From NCBI GenBank assembly GCA_003506735.1, contig DNYS01000259.1, forward strand, positions 1 to 14,211: a stretch of 14,211 bases of DNA, read 5' to 3'. Under the pieces are notes generated by a model, which worked only from the letters and a program-made list of their open reading frames with translations, did no database searches and was not told the origin of the DNA. The translations under genes and the position numbers were made by a program. Positions 1 through 6,961 of this stretch are shown piece after piece. This DNA is from Nitrospinota bacterium. Its GTDB lineage: Bacteria > UBA8248. The first letter of the stretch is position 1. Each line of letters starts with the position of its first letter.

Positions 1-352
1 TTCCGCCGCATAATGTGGGATTATATGAAAAACTGGATGAAGAAAAAGAATGATCGTCCCAGAAATGTTAATCATCCCCATCAAATGCGACAAACTGATC
101 TTCCGTCCATCTCAATGAAATCTCTTTCAGGTTGATCAGACGCGTTGTGAGAAAAGTAGTGGATCGGTCCCTGAGTAACCATCGCATAATTGATGAGAAA
201 TGTGATAAATTGGAATGTAGATGCATTGACGGGAGTAGGGAAGTGAAACGGGTGCAGGTGAGAAATTTGGACCACGCGTGTGGGTTCAGTATTGGGTGCA
301 GTATCTACCATTTGCAAACCGGAATCTATATAAATTATTGATAATAAACGGT
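1..352. other. Leading intergenic stretch without a supportable gene
   Basis: No recognisable gene. Two + strand frames are open from the left edge and could be the tail of a gene cut by the window. One runs to a TGA at 133-135 (44 codons, rich in Lys, Arg and Asn). The other ends at a TGA at 51-53 (16 codons). Neither matches a family I know. A 69-codon TTG-started frame (132-341) and an opposing minus frame also cross this stretch but lack a good start and any recognisable motif. AT-rich sequence just before the tRNA (about 327-347, with TATATAAAT and GATAAT) may hold its promoter, but no convincing -35 box sits at the right distance. Confidence 0.4.
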
Positions 353-440
353 GCCGGAGTGGCGGAATTGGTAGACGCAGTGGACTCAAAATCCACCGCT
401 CCTTGCGGGCTTGGGGGTTCGAGTCCCCCCTCCGGCACCA
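353..440 (+). tRNA. tRNA-Leu (anticodon CAA)
   Basis: A complete 88-nt class II tRNA for leucine. The acceptor arms GCCGGAG and CTCCGGC pair over 7 bp and are followed by A and an encoded CCA. The D-arm has the usual GGCGGAATTGGTAGACGC form. The anticodon stem GTGGA/TCCAC encloses the loop CTCAAAA, giving anticodon CAA, which reads UUG. A long variable arm follows, and the T-arm is GGGGG-TTCGAGT-CCCCC. The long variable arm and sequence type are typical of bacterial tRNA-Leu. A T7 run at 470-476 downstream could end transcription, but no strong GC stem precedes it. Confidence 0.97.
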
Positions 441-512
441 TAATTTAATCAATTCGCTAATGGTCACCCTTTTTTTCCCACTAGGTTTGGGGATATTTTC
501 TGAGATTTTGTC

Positions 513-1178
513 ATGAATTTTCGGGCCATTCGGGCGGTCATCCTCGATTTCGACGGCGTAATTGTTGAATCGGCGGGAATCAAGAAGCGCGCCTACAGGC
601 AACTATTTGAAGAAGAATTCTCTGAGCATTTGGACCCGATTCTGGAATATCAGGAATCGCTGGGTGGCCTACCGAGGCGCAGGCAGTTCGAGGAAATCTA
701 CGCGCGCATTTTGCGCGAAAAGATTCCATCCGGCCGGGTCGATGAACTGGAGGCCCGTTATGTGTACCTGATGCTGGAGCGGGTGATGGATGCGCCCTTC
801 GTGCCCGGGGCAATGGAATTTTTGGAGGCCTTTCACCGGCAGCATCACTTGTATATCGCTTCGGCGACACCGGAAGATGAACTCAGCCAAATTGTGCGAG
901 AGAGGGCGCTGGAGCGGTTTTTCCGGAATGTTTACGGTTCCCCAATGAACAAGACCCAGATTTTGCGTTTGATTGCGAAAAATTCGCGGTTCGCACCGGG
1001 GGAGATGGTTTTTATTGGAGATTACCCCACGGACCGGGATGCCGCCGATGAGGCGGGCGTCCCATTCATTGCCCGGCTTGGAAGCACTGCCGAAATGGAA
1101 AAATGCCCCAATCGAATTCAGGACCTGACGGAGCTTCCCGCTCTCCTGAGGAGCACGCAGATCACCGAAAAATTTTAA
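513..1178 (+). CDS. HAD-superfamily hydrolase (phosphatase/phosphoglucomutase-like)
   Basis: A 221-residue soluble protein of the haloacid dehalogenase superfamily, subfamily I with a helical cap. Seen: motif I LDFDGVIVES with nucleophile Asp12 and acid/base Asp14; a helical cap at about residues 20-95; motif II around Ser117 (IASATP); motif III Lys147 (PMNKTQ); and motif IV GDYPTD at 169-174, with Asp170 and Asp174 for Mg2+. These residues support a phosphotransfer reaction through an aspartyl-phosphate. The substrate cannot be read from sequence; phosphoglycolate phosphatase, beta-phosphoglucomutase and nucleotidase relatives all share this layout. The ATG at 513 places motif I at the normal distance from the N-terminus, though no strong ribosome binding site is visible. 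Its stop overlaps the convergent mscS stop by 4 nt (1175-1178). Confidence 0.85.
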   Translation: MNFRAIRAVILDFDGVIVESAGIKKRAYRQLFEEEFSEHLDPILEYQESLGGLPRRRQFEEIYARILREKIPSGRVDELEARYVYLMLERVMDAPFVPGAMEFLEAFHRQHHLYIASATPEDELSQIVRERALERFFRNVYGSPMNKTQILRLIAKNSRFAPGEMVFIGDYPTDRDAADEAGVPFIARLGSTAEMEKCPNRIQDLTELPALLRSTQITEKF

Positions 1179-3502
1179 TCTTTTTCATCTAATTCCGATC
1201 CAGGGTTCTCCCCGTGGCCCCCAGGCCTGGGGGGGGAGGATAGAGATTCGTTGATTTCCCGGCCGGGATGGGGGGGAGAATCCTTAGCCCAGGTGAGCGT
1301 CCGGTAGGGGAATGGAATTTCGATTCCTTCCGCATCGAACGCATTCTTGATGCGCCGGTAGAATTCGCGCCGCACCCCCCATTGCTTGTTGGGATGGGTT
1401 TTGATCCGTCCGCGAATTGTCACAGCCGAATCGTCGAACCGATCCAGGCCCGCAATCTCGATAGATTCTAGAATCTGTTCTTCCCAGTCCGGATGAGCGG
1501 CCATTTCCTCACCCACCCGGCGGATAACGTCCATGACGCGATCCACATCCTCTTTATAGGCCACCCCGATGTCGAACACGACGCGGCTGTATTCTTTCGT
1601 GTAGTTAGTGACGACATCGATGGAACTGTTTGGGATGACGTGGACGTTTCCGTTGTATGCGCGAAGGCGGACCGAGCGAAGGTTGAACCCCTCGACACTC
1701 CCGGCAACGTCTTTCACCTTCACGATGTCGCCAATGGCGATATTGTTTTCGATGAGCAAAAAGAAGCCCGTGATGATGTCCTTGACGAGCGATTGGGCGC
1801 CAAATCCGATGGCAAGGCCGAGTATCCCCGCGCCGGCCAGGACGGGGGCGATGTCCACCCCCATGCTGCCCAGGATGATAATTCCTGCGACGGCAATGGC
1901 GATCCACTTGAGCGCGGAATAGGCGAGGGGAAAGAGCGTTCGTTGGTGAGGCGAGGGTTCGATGAGGTTACCGTGATCATCACGCCGGTTGCTCAAAAAA
2001 TATTCGACGGTCGCGTTAGCGCTCTCGATAATAATAATCGTAACGGCGCATGTAATAACGATTCCAGTCAACGAAGCGAAAAAATTCACACCGGCAGCGG
2101 AGAAAATTGTATCGAGTGTCGGCAGCCCCCAGGCGTCCAGGACGAGGAGGGCCGCCGCCGCCCAAATGATGCCGGTGAGGGCTCGTGTAATGAGCGGTGT
2201 ATATTGGTTCGCCCTTTTCTCAATGCCGGGCACAAGGGCCTTGAGCCGATCACCGACGGCGAACAGGCGCACCGCACCGATTCGCACTAGCCGGACTAGA
2301 ACGTAGGCCGCCGCCAGAATTCCAGCCGTCATGCCTGTGGCCGTTATTAAAAATATTACGCCATCCCTCGATTCCGCAGCCCAGAGCAAAAAGAAGACGA
2401 TGAGATAAGGAACGGCGATGAAATGCCAGCGGGCAATCAGGATATTCCATGTTGCGAAAGCGGCCCGCACTGTCCCGCTGGCATCCTCGGGTTCATTGGC
2501 CGAGAAAAGCCTCCGCACGCTATCGCGGAATTGCAATATCAACGCCACGGTCTGAAGGAGCAAGATCAGACGGTAGGCGTTCGTTAGCCCGGCGGCCGTC
2601 TCTGGACCCAGTTCCAGAACCTTCGCGGCCTGGGCAATGGCCCCCCCCCAAATGGCCACGATGACGAAGCGCCGGCCCCACAAAGATATGAGGCCGGAAA
2701 TTTCGTCCGTAAGAGGAATGATTCGAAGCGTGGGCCTGACCGGAGCCAGGAATGCACGAATGGCGCCCACGAGTGCCCGTTCCAAAAAGAGCGACCAGAG
2801 GACGATCAGAAGGAGACTCTCCTCCATTCTTCCGAGACCGAAGAAAATCACAAATAGCGATCCCGCCAATAGAAAGACGGCAGGCGGCAGGGATCTTTCA
2901 AGCCAATGCCGAAATGCGGAGCTAATTTTCTCTTGGAGGGAGGGCGTTCCCTCTCCATTCGCGGGAGGAAGGTAGCGACGGACTACCCGCCGGACGCCGA
3001 CCCAAAAAAACAGCGCGAGTGAGATGGCCGCTACGAATCGGATGATGCCCGAAAATACGGATCCTTCGTTGTACATACTCTGCCATCTTGCGCCGATTCG
3101 CCGCATTTTTTGCGGCAGGCCGCCAAAGGCCCTAAAACTCCTGATGAGGGAATCCTCCAGCCTTTGGATGAGTCCGGCGTAGATGTGATTGATGGAAGAC
3201 AGCTCGGCCTGAGAGCCGGCGTTATCCGCATCCATCGAGCGAAGGAGCAAACGAAGTTCCTTGAGAAGTGTTTTGCGCTTGGTGGGGTTTTCAATTTTTT
3301 GGATGAGTGCCCTGACTTCTTCCTTCGACGCTTCTTCACTGACTGGTTTTTCGGCCACACCTCCTGGGGAAGGAGTGAGGGCCCCGAATCCGGGCAAAGG
3401 CGATATAAATGTGCAAAGAAGCAACAATACACTTGGTAGAACCAAGGGAATGGCTTGCCACAATTTTGACCGGATTTCAAATTGAGGAGCACACGGCTTC
3501 AT
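1175..3502 (-). CDS. MscS-family mechanosensitive ion channel, large multi-TM form
   Basis: A 775-residue inner-membrane channel that would open under membrane tension to release solutes on osmotic downshock. A hydrophobic segment at about 17-35 looks like a signal peptide or first membrane span. A charged, probably periplasmic helical region follows (50-145). Several membrane spans occupy 150-600. The MscS core is clear: the Gly/Ala-rich pore helix at about 552-590 (GAGILGLAIGFGAQSL), the beta domain with NGNVHVIPNS at 617-626, and the alpha/beta C-terminal domain to about 735. The last 35 residues are a Pro/Gly/Ser-rich tail. Length and extra N-terminal spans are closer to MscK/YbdG-like large members than to the roughly 290-residue MscS. 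The ATG at 3502 has only a weak upstream GGA. A 9-nt G run lies in the coding strand at 2641-2649. Confidence 0.93.
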   Translation of the reverse strand: MKPCAPQFEIRSKLWQAIPLVLPSVLLLLCTFISPLPGFGALTPSPGGVAEKPVSEEASKEEVRALIQKIENPTKRKTLLKELRLLLRSMDADNAGSQAELSSINHIYAGLIQRLEDSLIRSFRAFGGLPQKMRRIGARWQSMYNEGSVFSGIIRFVAAISLALFFWVGVRRVVRRYLPPANGEGTPSLQEKISSAFRHWLERSLPPAVFLLAGSLFVIFFGLGRMEESLLLIVLWSLFLERALVGAIRAFLAPVRPTLRIIPLTDEISGLISLWGRRFVIVAIWGGAIAQAAKVLELGPETAAGLTNAYRLILLLQTVALILQFRDSVRRLFSANEPEDASGTVRAAFATWNILIARWHFIAVPYLIVFFLLWAAESRDGVIFLITATGMTAGILAAAYVLVRLVRIGAVRLFAVGDRLKALVPGIEKRANQYTPLITRALTGIIWAAAALLVLDAWGLPTLDTIFSAAGVNFFASLTGIVITCAVTIIIIESANATVEYFLSNRRDDHGNLIEPSPHQRTLFPLAYSALKWIAIAVAGIIILGSMGVDIAPVLAGAGILGLAIGFGAQSLVKDIITGFFLLIENNIAIGDIVKVKDVAGSVEGFNLRSVRLRAYNGNVHVIPNSSIDVVTNYTKEYSRVVFDIGVAYKEDVDRVMDVIRRVGEEMAAHPDWEEQILESIEIAGLDRFDDSAVTIRGRIKTHPNKQWGVRREFYRRIKNAFDAEGIEIPFPYRTLTWAKDSPPHPGREINESLSSPPRPGGHGENPGSELDEKD
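1218..1233. repeat. 16-bp perfect GC palindrome in the mscS tail
   Basis: Bases 1218-1225 (CCCCCAGG) and 1226-1233 (CCTGGGGG) form an uninterrupted palindrome, followed by three more G. It lies inside the 3' end of the mscS reading frame, encoding part of the low-complexity tail, and about 40 nt beyond the convergent HAD stop. It could extrude or fold to slow transcription leaving the HAD gene, but with no hairpin loop and no following T run it is not a standard terminator. Confidence 0.45.
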
Positions 3503-3645
3503 CGGGTCAATGAATTTCCTTAAAGTGGTACGATCAAAGGCTCCCTAATATTTACACGATTGGAGCGTCCGGGTCCATTCAGCCGGGAGCGGCCAAGCAT
3601 TCCGCCCAAAAAATCGCGGGGAGGCAAAGGATTTTCATTGACCCG
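3503..3645. repeat. Inverted repeat pair (19-nt arms) in the mscS/trehalose divergent region
   Basis: The left arm 3503-3521 starts CGGGTCAATGAA. The right arm 3627-3645 read on the minus strand starts with the same 12 bases, and the full 19-nt arms agree at 17 positions. The left arm abuts the mscS start codon (3500-3502). The arms are centred 124-126 nt apart. Either a pair of operator sites in a divergent promoter region or the ends of a small 143-nt element would explain this. No target duplication is visible in the flanks, so I favour a regulatory role, by inference only. The 3503-3744 gap otherwise contains no gene. A TTGACC at 3638-3643 resembles a -35 box but has only a poor -10 match behind it. 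Confidence 0.55.
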
Positions 3646-3744
3646 CCCGCCCCGGTATGGCATCTTTCGCATGGAGGATAGGCGAGTCTAACACATTGAA
3701 TTATGGCTAATTGGAATATTTCACTGTCCGCCTAAAAGAATAAA

Positions 3745-4419
3745 TTGACCGCTGTGAATTCATTTCAAATTAAGGCGTGCGCCCTCATTGTCCAAATGGA
3801 TGGTCAGCCTTCGGCAATTAATCTTCGAGAATTGAGAGACCGAGCCGAAAGATGCTCTCCCGAAAGCATCTACCACCATTTTCGCGAAACCCAGCTCAGG
3901 CCCACCTTCGATGATCCCGAATTTACGAATGATTTTGCGACCTGGGCCTACAGAGTGCTTCGAGACGACGTTCTGGCCGAGCGCCTCGGGATACTCGGCC
4001 CCAGCGTCCACGAATCGGTTGAAGAACTCCGAGCGGCCCTGCTGGAAAGCATCGAAGACCGCCTCGCCGAGATTGAAACGATATCCATGGCGGAGCGCGG
4101 TCACGGATTTTACTTCATGCGCTCGGCCATGCTCTGCTTTGACACCGAAATGACGCTTGAAAAACCCGAAGATATCATGTGGGCGCTCCGGCGGATAACT
4201 CGTCCAAGCATCTATTATCATTTCGTTGAAACCCGGACCAAAATCGGAAACCGCAACCACGATATTCTCGAATGGCTTCGTTCGGGGAAACCGGTGGGCG
4301 GAGACCTCGCGGCTTCCTTTTCGAATATTGATTATCAGCACTATACCCTGCGCGCCCTTCGGCAGGAGCTTCTCCATCGCGCCCATCAAGTTTTGGGAGA
4401 AGGAGTCCAGGAGGTATGA
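3745..4419 (+). CDS. DUF5752-like protein, first gene of trehalose operon
   Basis: A 224-residue soluble, acidic protein with no signal peptide. It resembles the DUF5752 family, which I recall as occurring beside TreT-type glycosyltransferases; its biochemical role is not known to me. Seen: two related halves. Residues 26-110 contain SPESIYHHFRET, then a Trp/Tyr-rich stretch, then ELRAALLESIEDRL. Residues 139-220 contain RPSIYYHFVET, then an ILEWLRSG stretch, then ALRQELLHRAHQVL. The conserved SIY(H/Y)HF blocks with His and aromatic residues could form a binding site. The start shown is TTG at 3745, with AAAAGAA just upstream; GTG at 3754 is an alternative. Its TGA overlaps the treT ATG (ATGA), so translation is probably coupled, which suggests it acts on or with TreT. 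Confidence 0.8.
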   Translation: MTAVNSFQIKACALIVQMDGQPSAINLRELRDRAERCSPESIYHHFRETQLRPTFDDPEFTNDFATWAYRVLRDDVLAERLGILGPSVHESVEELRAALLESIEDRLAEIETISMAERGHGFYFMRSAMLCFDTEMTLEKPEDIMWALRRITRPSIYYHFVETRTKIGNRNHDILEWLRSGKPVGGDLAASFSNIDYQHYTLRALRQELLHRAHQVLGEGVQEV

Positions 4420-5657
4420 CCTCTCAAAAATTGGACGACTATAAGGAGGTTGTCGGCGAGGAAAGCATCTCGCAACTATACCGGCTGGCCGAACCGCTCA
4501 GGGGCCGCTCGGTGGTTCATGTCAACTCCACTCGATCCGGCGGCGGCGTCGCCGAAATTCTCGACTGGCTCATCGCCCTGATGATCGATGCGGGCCTGGA
4601 AGCCTCATGGGAAGTGATCGAGGGCGAGGCACCGTTCTTCACGGCCACGAAAAAAATCCACAATGCTCTCCAGGGGTTTCGCGAAGATTTTGACAAAAAC
4701 GACGTCCTCGCCTACGAGGAGGTGCAGCAAAAAAACGCGAAAATGTTGCGCGAAAAACTCGAAGAGGCGGATTTCGTTTTTATCCATGATCCCCAGCCCG
4801 CTGGCTTGTTGGACCTTTGCCCGAACCGGAAGGGGACCTGGATTTGGAGATGTCACATTGACGCGAGCCGTCCCCACCGCCCGGTGTGGAAATTTCTCGA
4901 GCCCAAGGTGGAGGGATACGACGCCAGTATTTTCTCTATGCCCCAGTTCGCCCGTTCGCTGGGACACCCCCAGTTTCTCATCGCACCGAGCATCGATCCG
5001 CTAAGCGAAAAAAACATGTCGATTCCCGAGTCGGAAGTGGAAGAGGTAATTCAGAGATTCGAACTCGATCCTGATCGGCCGATTTTAACCCAGGTTTCCC
5101 GATTTGACCGCTTCAAGGACCCGGTCGGCGTGATCGCCGCCTACCGTCAGCTGAATAGGCATCCCAATCCACAGCTTGTTCTGGCTGGTGGCGGCGCGGC
5201 CGACGATCCGGAAGGTGCGGCCGTCCTGGCCGAGGTTTCCAATGCGGCGGGGGATGATCCGGACATCCACATCCTGGATTTGCCACCGGATGCACACCGG
5301 ACAATCAACGCGCTCCAGCGGGCCTCGAACATCATCATTCAAAAATCCACTCGCGAGGGATTTGGGTTGACCGTGACCGAGGGAATGTGGAAGGCCAAGC
5401 CCGTGATTGGTGGAAATGTGGGCGGAATCTGCCTTCAGGTGCACAATTTTCATACCGGGTTTCTTGTCAACTCCCCCGAAGGTGCGGCGATGCGTATTCG
5501 CTATCTTTTGGAACATCCCAAAATTCGCAACCGGATGGGCGGCGCTGCACATATATTTGTCCGGGATAATTTTCTCCTTACGCGTCACCTGCGCGAGTAT
5601 TTGACCCTGATGCTCACCATGGTGAGTGGAAACTCTTGTAGGGTCATCGACTTGTGA
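4416..5657 (+). CDS. treT: Trehalose synthase TreT-type glycosyltransferase (GT4)
   Basis: A 413-residue cytoplasmic GT-B enzyme closely resembling archaeal/thermophile trehalose glycosyltransferring synthase, which joins NDP-glucose and glucose to give trehalose. Seen: N-terminal HVNST followed by GGGVAE (42-47), the donor-side glycine loop; HDPQP at 124-128; WRCHID at 144-149; the phosphate-binding SRFDRFKD at 228-235 (Arg229, Lys234); and the GT4 E-x7-E motif, Glu314 and Glu322 in EGFGLTVTE. The length is normal for TreT. The ATG at 4416 has an AGGAGG only 1 nt away, too close to use; AAGGAG at 4399-4404 is better placed. The gene overlaps its neighbours by 4 nt on each side. Acceptor choice (glucose versus glucose-6-phosphate) cannot be read from sequence and matters given the following phosphatase. 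Confidence 0.9.
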   Translation: MTSQKLDDYKEVVGEESISQLYRLAEPLRGRSVVHVNSTRSGGGVAEILDWLIALMIDAGLEASWEVIEGEAPFFTATKKIHNALQGFREDFDKNDVLAYEEVQQKNAKMLREKLEEADFVFIHDPQPAGLLDLCPNRKGTWIWRCHIDASRPHRPVWKFLEPKVEGYDASIFSMPQFARSLGHPQFLIAPSIDPLSEKNMSIPESEVEEVIQRFELDPDRPILTQVSRFDRFKDPVGVIAAYRQLNRHPNPQLVLAGGGAADDPEGAAVLAEVSNAAGDDPDIHILDLPPDAHRTINALQRASNIIIQKSTREGFGLTVTEGMWKAKPVIGGNVGGICLQVHNFHTGFLVNSPEGAAMRIRYLLEHPKIRNRMGGAAHIFVRDNFLLTRHLREYLTLMLTMVSGNSCRVIDL

Positions 5658-6460
5658 AATCGGCTAGGCCGGTGTCCCCGGGTATGACCGGAGATGAACT
5701 GAGGCTTTTTTTCGGGCTCCTCGATGCTGCCCCCTCCTCGCTTCTCTTGCTCGACTATGATGGAACTCTGGCGCCCTTTCGAGAGGATCCGGCTGTAGCG
5801 AGCCCCTATCCCCAAATTGCGGTCCTGTTACGCGACATTCTACGCACCGGTCTTTCCAGAACGGTCATCGTCACCGGCCGAAGCCTCGCTTCAATCATTC
5901 CTTTGTTGGATTTTCGGCCAATACCCGAGATTTGGGCTTCGCACGGGAGGGAGCACCGTCTGCCCGGCGGGGAAATTCGGCGCATCAAGCCGACCGAAAC
6001 ACAACGTGAAGGCCTCGCCGAGGCGCTCCGGGCAGGGCGATCTTCGAATTTGCCCGGACGTTTGGAGGAAAAGCCCTTTTCCGCCGCATTTCATGTCCGG
6101 GGGCTGAGCAATGATATCGGAGAGAGGTCGCTAGTGGAGGTGCGTAGGGTTTGGCGGCCTGTGGCGCTCCGGGTGGGCTTTTCGATCCAAGCGTTTGACG
6201 GAGGAATCGAGATTCGCGCGCCGGGCCGATCCAAGGGAGACGCCGTGGAGGAGTTGCTCGCGGAAACGCCGGCCGGGACGCCCGCCGCCTACTTGGGCGA
6301 CGATGAGACTGATGAAGACGCTTTCAGAGCGTTGGGGAGCCGAGGGCTATCCGTCCTCGTGCGGAGAGAATGGAGACCGACACATGCGCGTGCTTGGCTC
6401 CGTCCTCCGGAAGAGGTTCAGGAATTCCTGGAGCGGTGGCTGAGAGCCTGTGGAGGCTGA
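5654..6460 (+). CDS. otsB: Trehalose-phosphatase (OtsB family)
   Basis: A 268-residue HAD-superfamily enzyme of the trehalose-6-phosphate phosphatase family, expected to hydrolyse a sugar phosphate such as trehalose-6-P to trehalose. Seen: motif I LLDYDGTL with Asp34 and Asp36; VTGR (73-76); the OtsB signatures SHGRE (97-101) and EEKPFSAAFHVR (138-149); Lys194 in RSKGDAV; and the metal motif GDDETDEDAF (215-224). All key residues are present and the length is normal. The GTG at 5654 overlaps the treT stop as GTGA; an in-frame ATG at 5684 is a possible alternative. It is the last gene of the operon. The adjacent TreT normally makes unphosphorylated trehalose and no OtsA is in the window, so the source of its substrate is unclear. 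Confidence 0.9.
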   Translation: MKSARPVSPGMTGDELRLFFGLLDAAPSSLLLLDYDGTLAPFREDPAVASPYPQIAVLLRDILRTGLSRTVIVTGRSLASIIPLLDFRPIPEIWASHGREHRLPGGEIRRIKPTETQREGLAEALRAGRSSNLPGRLEEKPFSAAFHVRGLSNDIGERSLVEVRRVWRPVALRVGFSIQAFDGGIEIRAPGRSKGDAVEELLAETPAGTPAAYLGDDETDEDAFRALGSRGLSVLVRREWRPTHARAWLRPPEEVQEFLERWLRACGG

Positions 6461-6532
6461 GACGGGATGCGGGGGAAAGAACCCCGATTGAGGGATGAGA
6501 GCGGTTTTCGGCGCCCGGTGGCGTAAAGATCC

Positions 6533-6901
6533 TTAGTGTTTGAGAATCAGCAGGGCAATTAGCAGGGCCAAACAGACGGCCCCCGTCCAAAGAATTCTTC
6601 CTTCGGTTTCCAGGTAGTGATACCACTCCGCCCGGTCTTCCTCGGTAAAGGGAGCCTGATCGTAATCCTCGGGAGTGGAGTTATCCGAATCCGATGAATC
6701 TCCGGGGAAGGTTTTCTCTCGCTGCGGTCTGAAGCGGATGTTGGACTGTGCCGTCCAGTTCAGGAGCCCGAAATAGAGAAGAAATCCCTCGAGCAGAATC
6801 AGACCCGTCAGGCGGGCGGCGAAGTGTGTTCCGAAGAACCAGCTTCCCAGGGAAACTCCTAGAATTCCAAGCAGGAATACAGGCGCGCAACCGGTGAGCA
6901 T
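6533..6901 (-). CDS. Small hypothetical membrane protein
   Basis: I do not recognise a family. From the ATG at 6901 it is 122 residues; a TTG at 6913 would add four. Hydrophobic segments lie at about 5-22 and 32-48, and a third at about 105-120 near the C-terminus, with an acidic Asp/Ser/Glu-rich loop between (about 66-100). This gives a probable three-span inner-membrane protein with a hydrophilic central loop. It lies 60 nt downstream of plsY on the same strand and may be the last gene of that operon. A strong hairpin sits between them. Protein-like composition and membrane pattern support it as real, but no motif gives a function. Confidence 0.6.
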   Translation of the reverse strand: MLTGCAPVFLLGILGVSLGSWFFGTHFAARLTGLILLEGFLLYFGLLNWTAQSNIRFRPQREKTFPGDSSDSDNSTPEDYDQAPFTEEDRAEWYHYLETEGRILWTGAVCLALLIALLILKH

Positions 6902-6917
6902 GTTTCCGTCCAATCCA

Positions 6918-6946
6918 TTTCGGCGTGGAGTAGTATCCCGCCGAAA
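6918..6946 (-). other. Hairpin between plsY and the small membrane-protein gene
   Basis: On the minus strand TTTCGGCG and CGCCGAAA form a perfect 8-bp stem. GGA and TCC can extend it by 3 bp past a single bulged A, leaving a 6-nt loop. It starts 16 nt after the plsY stop and ends just before the downstream start. There is no T run after it, so it is more likely an RNA-processing, stability or attenuation element than an intrinsic terminator. Confidence 0.5.
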
Positions 6947-6961
6947 AGTTCATTCGAGGAT

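Noticed and set aside
132..341. 69-residue + strand TTG frame before the tRNA
   Set aside because: Rare start, weak ribosome binding site and no recognisable motif; it ends just before the tRNA. It may be chance and cannot be supported as a gene.
353..440. tRNA-Leu as an integration site for a mobile element
   Set aside because: No integrase and no repeated copy of the tRNA 3' end is present in the window.
81..602. 173-residue minus-strand reading frame crossing the tRNA
   Set aside because: It runs antisense through tRNA-Leu and into the HAD gene. The segment with RRGDSNPQ and LRLPIPPLRH is the usual false translation of the reverse strand of tRNA-Leu.
1493..2290. 265-residue + strand frame inside mscS
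   Set aside because: Antisense shadow of the well-supported MscS core; Asp/His-rich composition typical of an antisense frame of a membrane protein.
3638..3666. Promoter for the trehalose operon from TTGACC at 3638
   Set aside because: At 17-nt spacing the -10 position reads CATCTT, a poor match, and the site lies inside the inverted-repeat arm.
3760..4389. 209-residue minus frame opposite the DUF5752-like gene
   Set aside because: Shadow frame; the + strand product has family resemblance, internal repeats and coupled overlap with treT.
4409..4414. Perfect AGGAGG before treT
   Set aside because: Only 1 nt from the ATG, too close to position that start; the upstream AAGGAG at 4399-4404 is the more likely site.
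6470..6486. CGGGG-7 nt-CCCCG hairpin between otsB and the convergent small gene
   Set aside because: Only 5 bp, with no T run in either direction; too weak to call a terminator.
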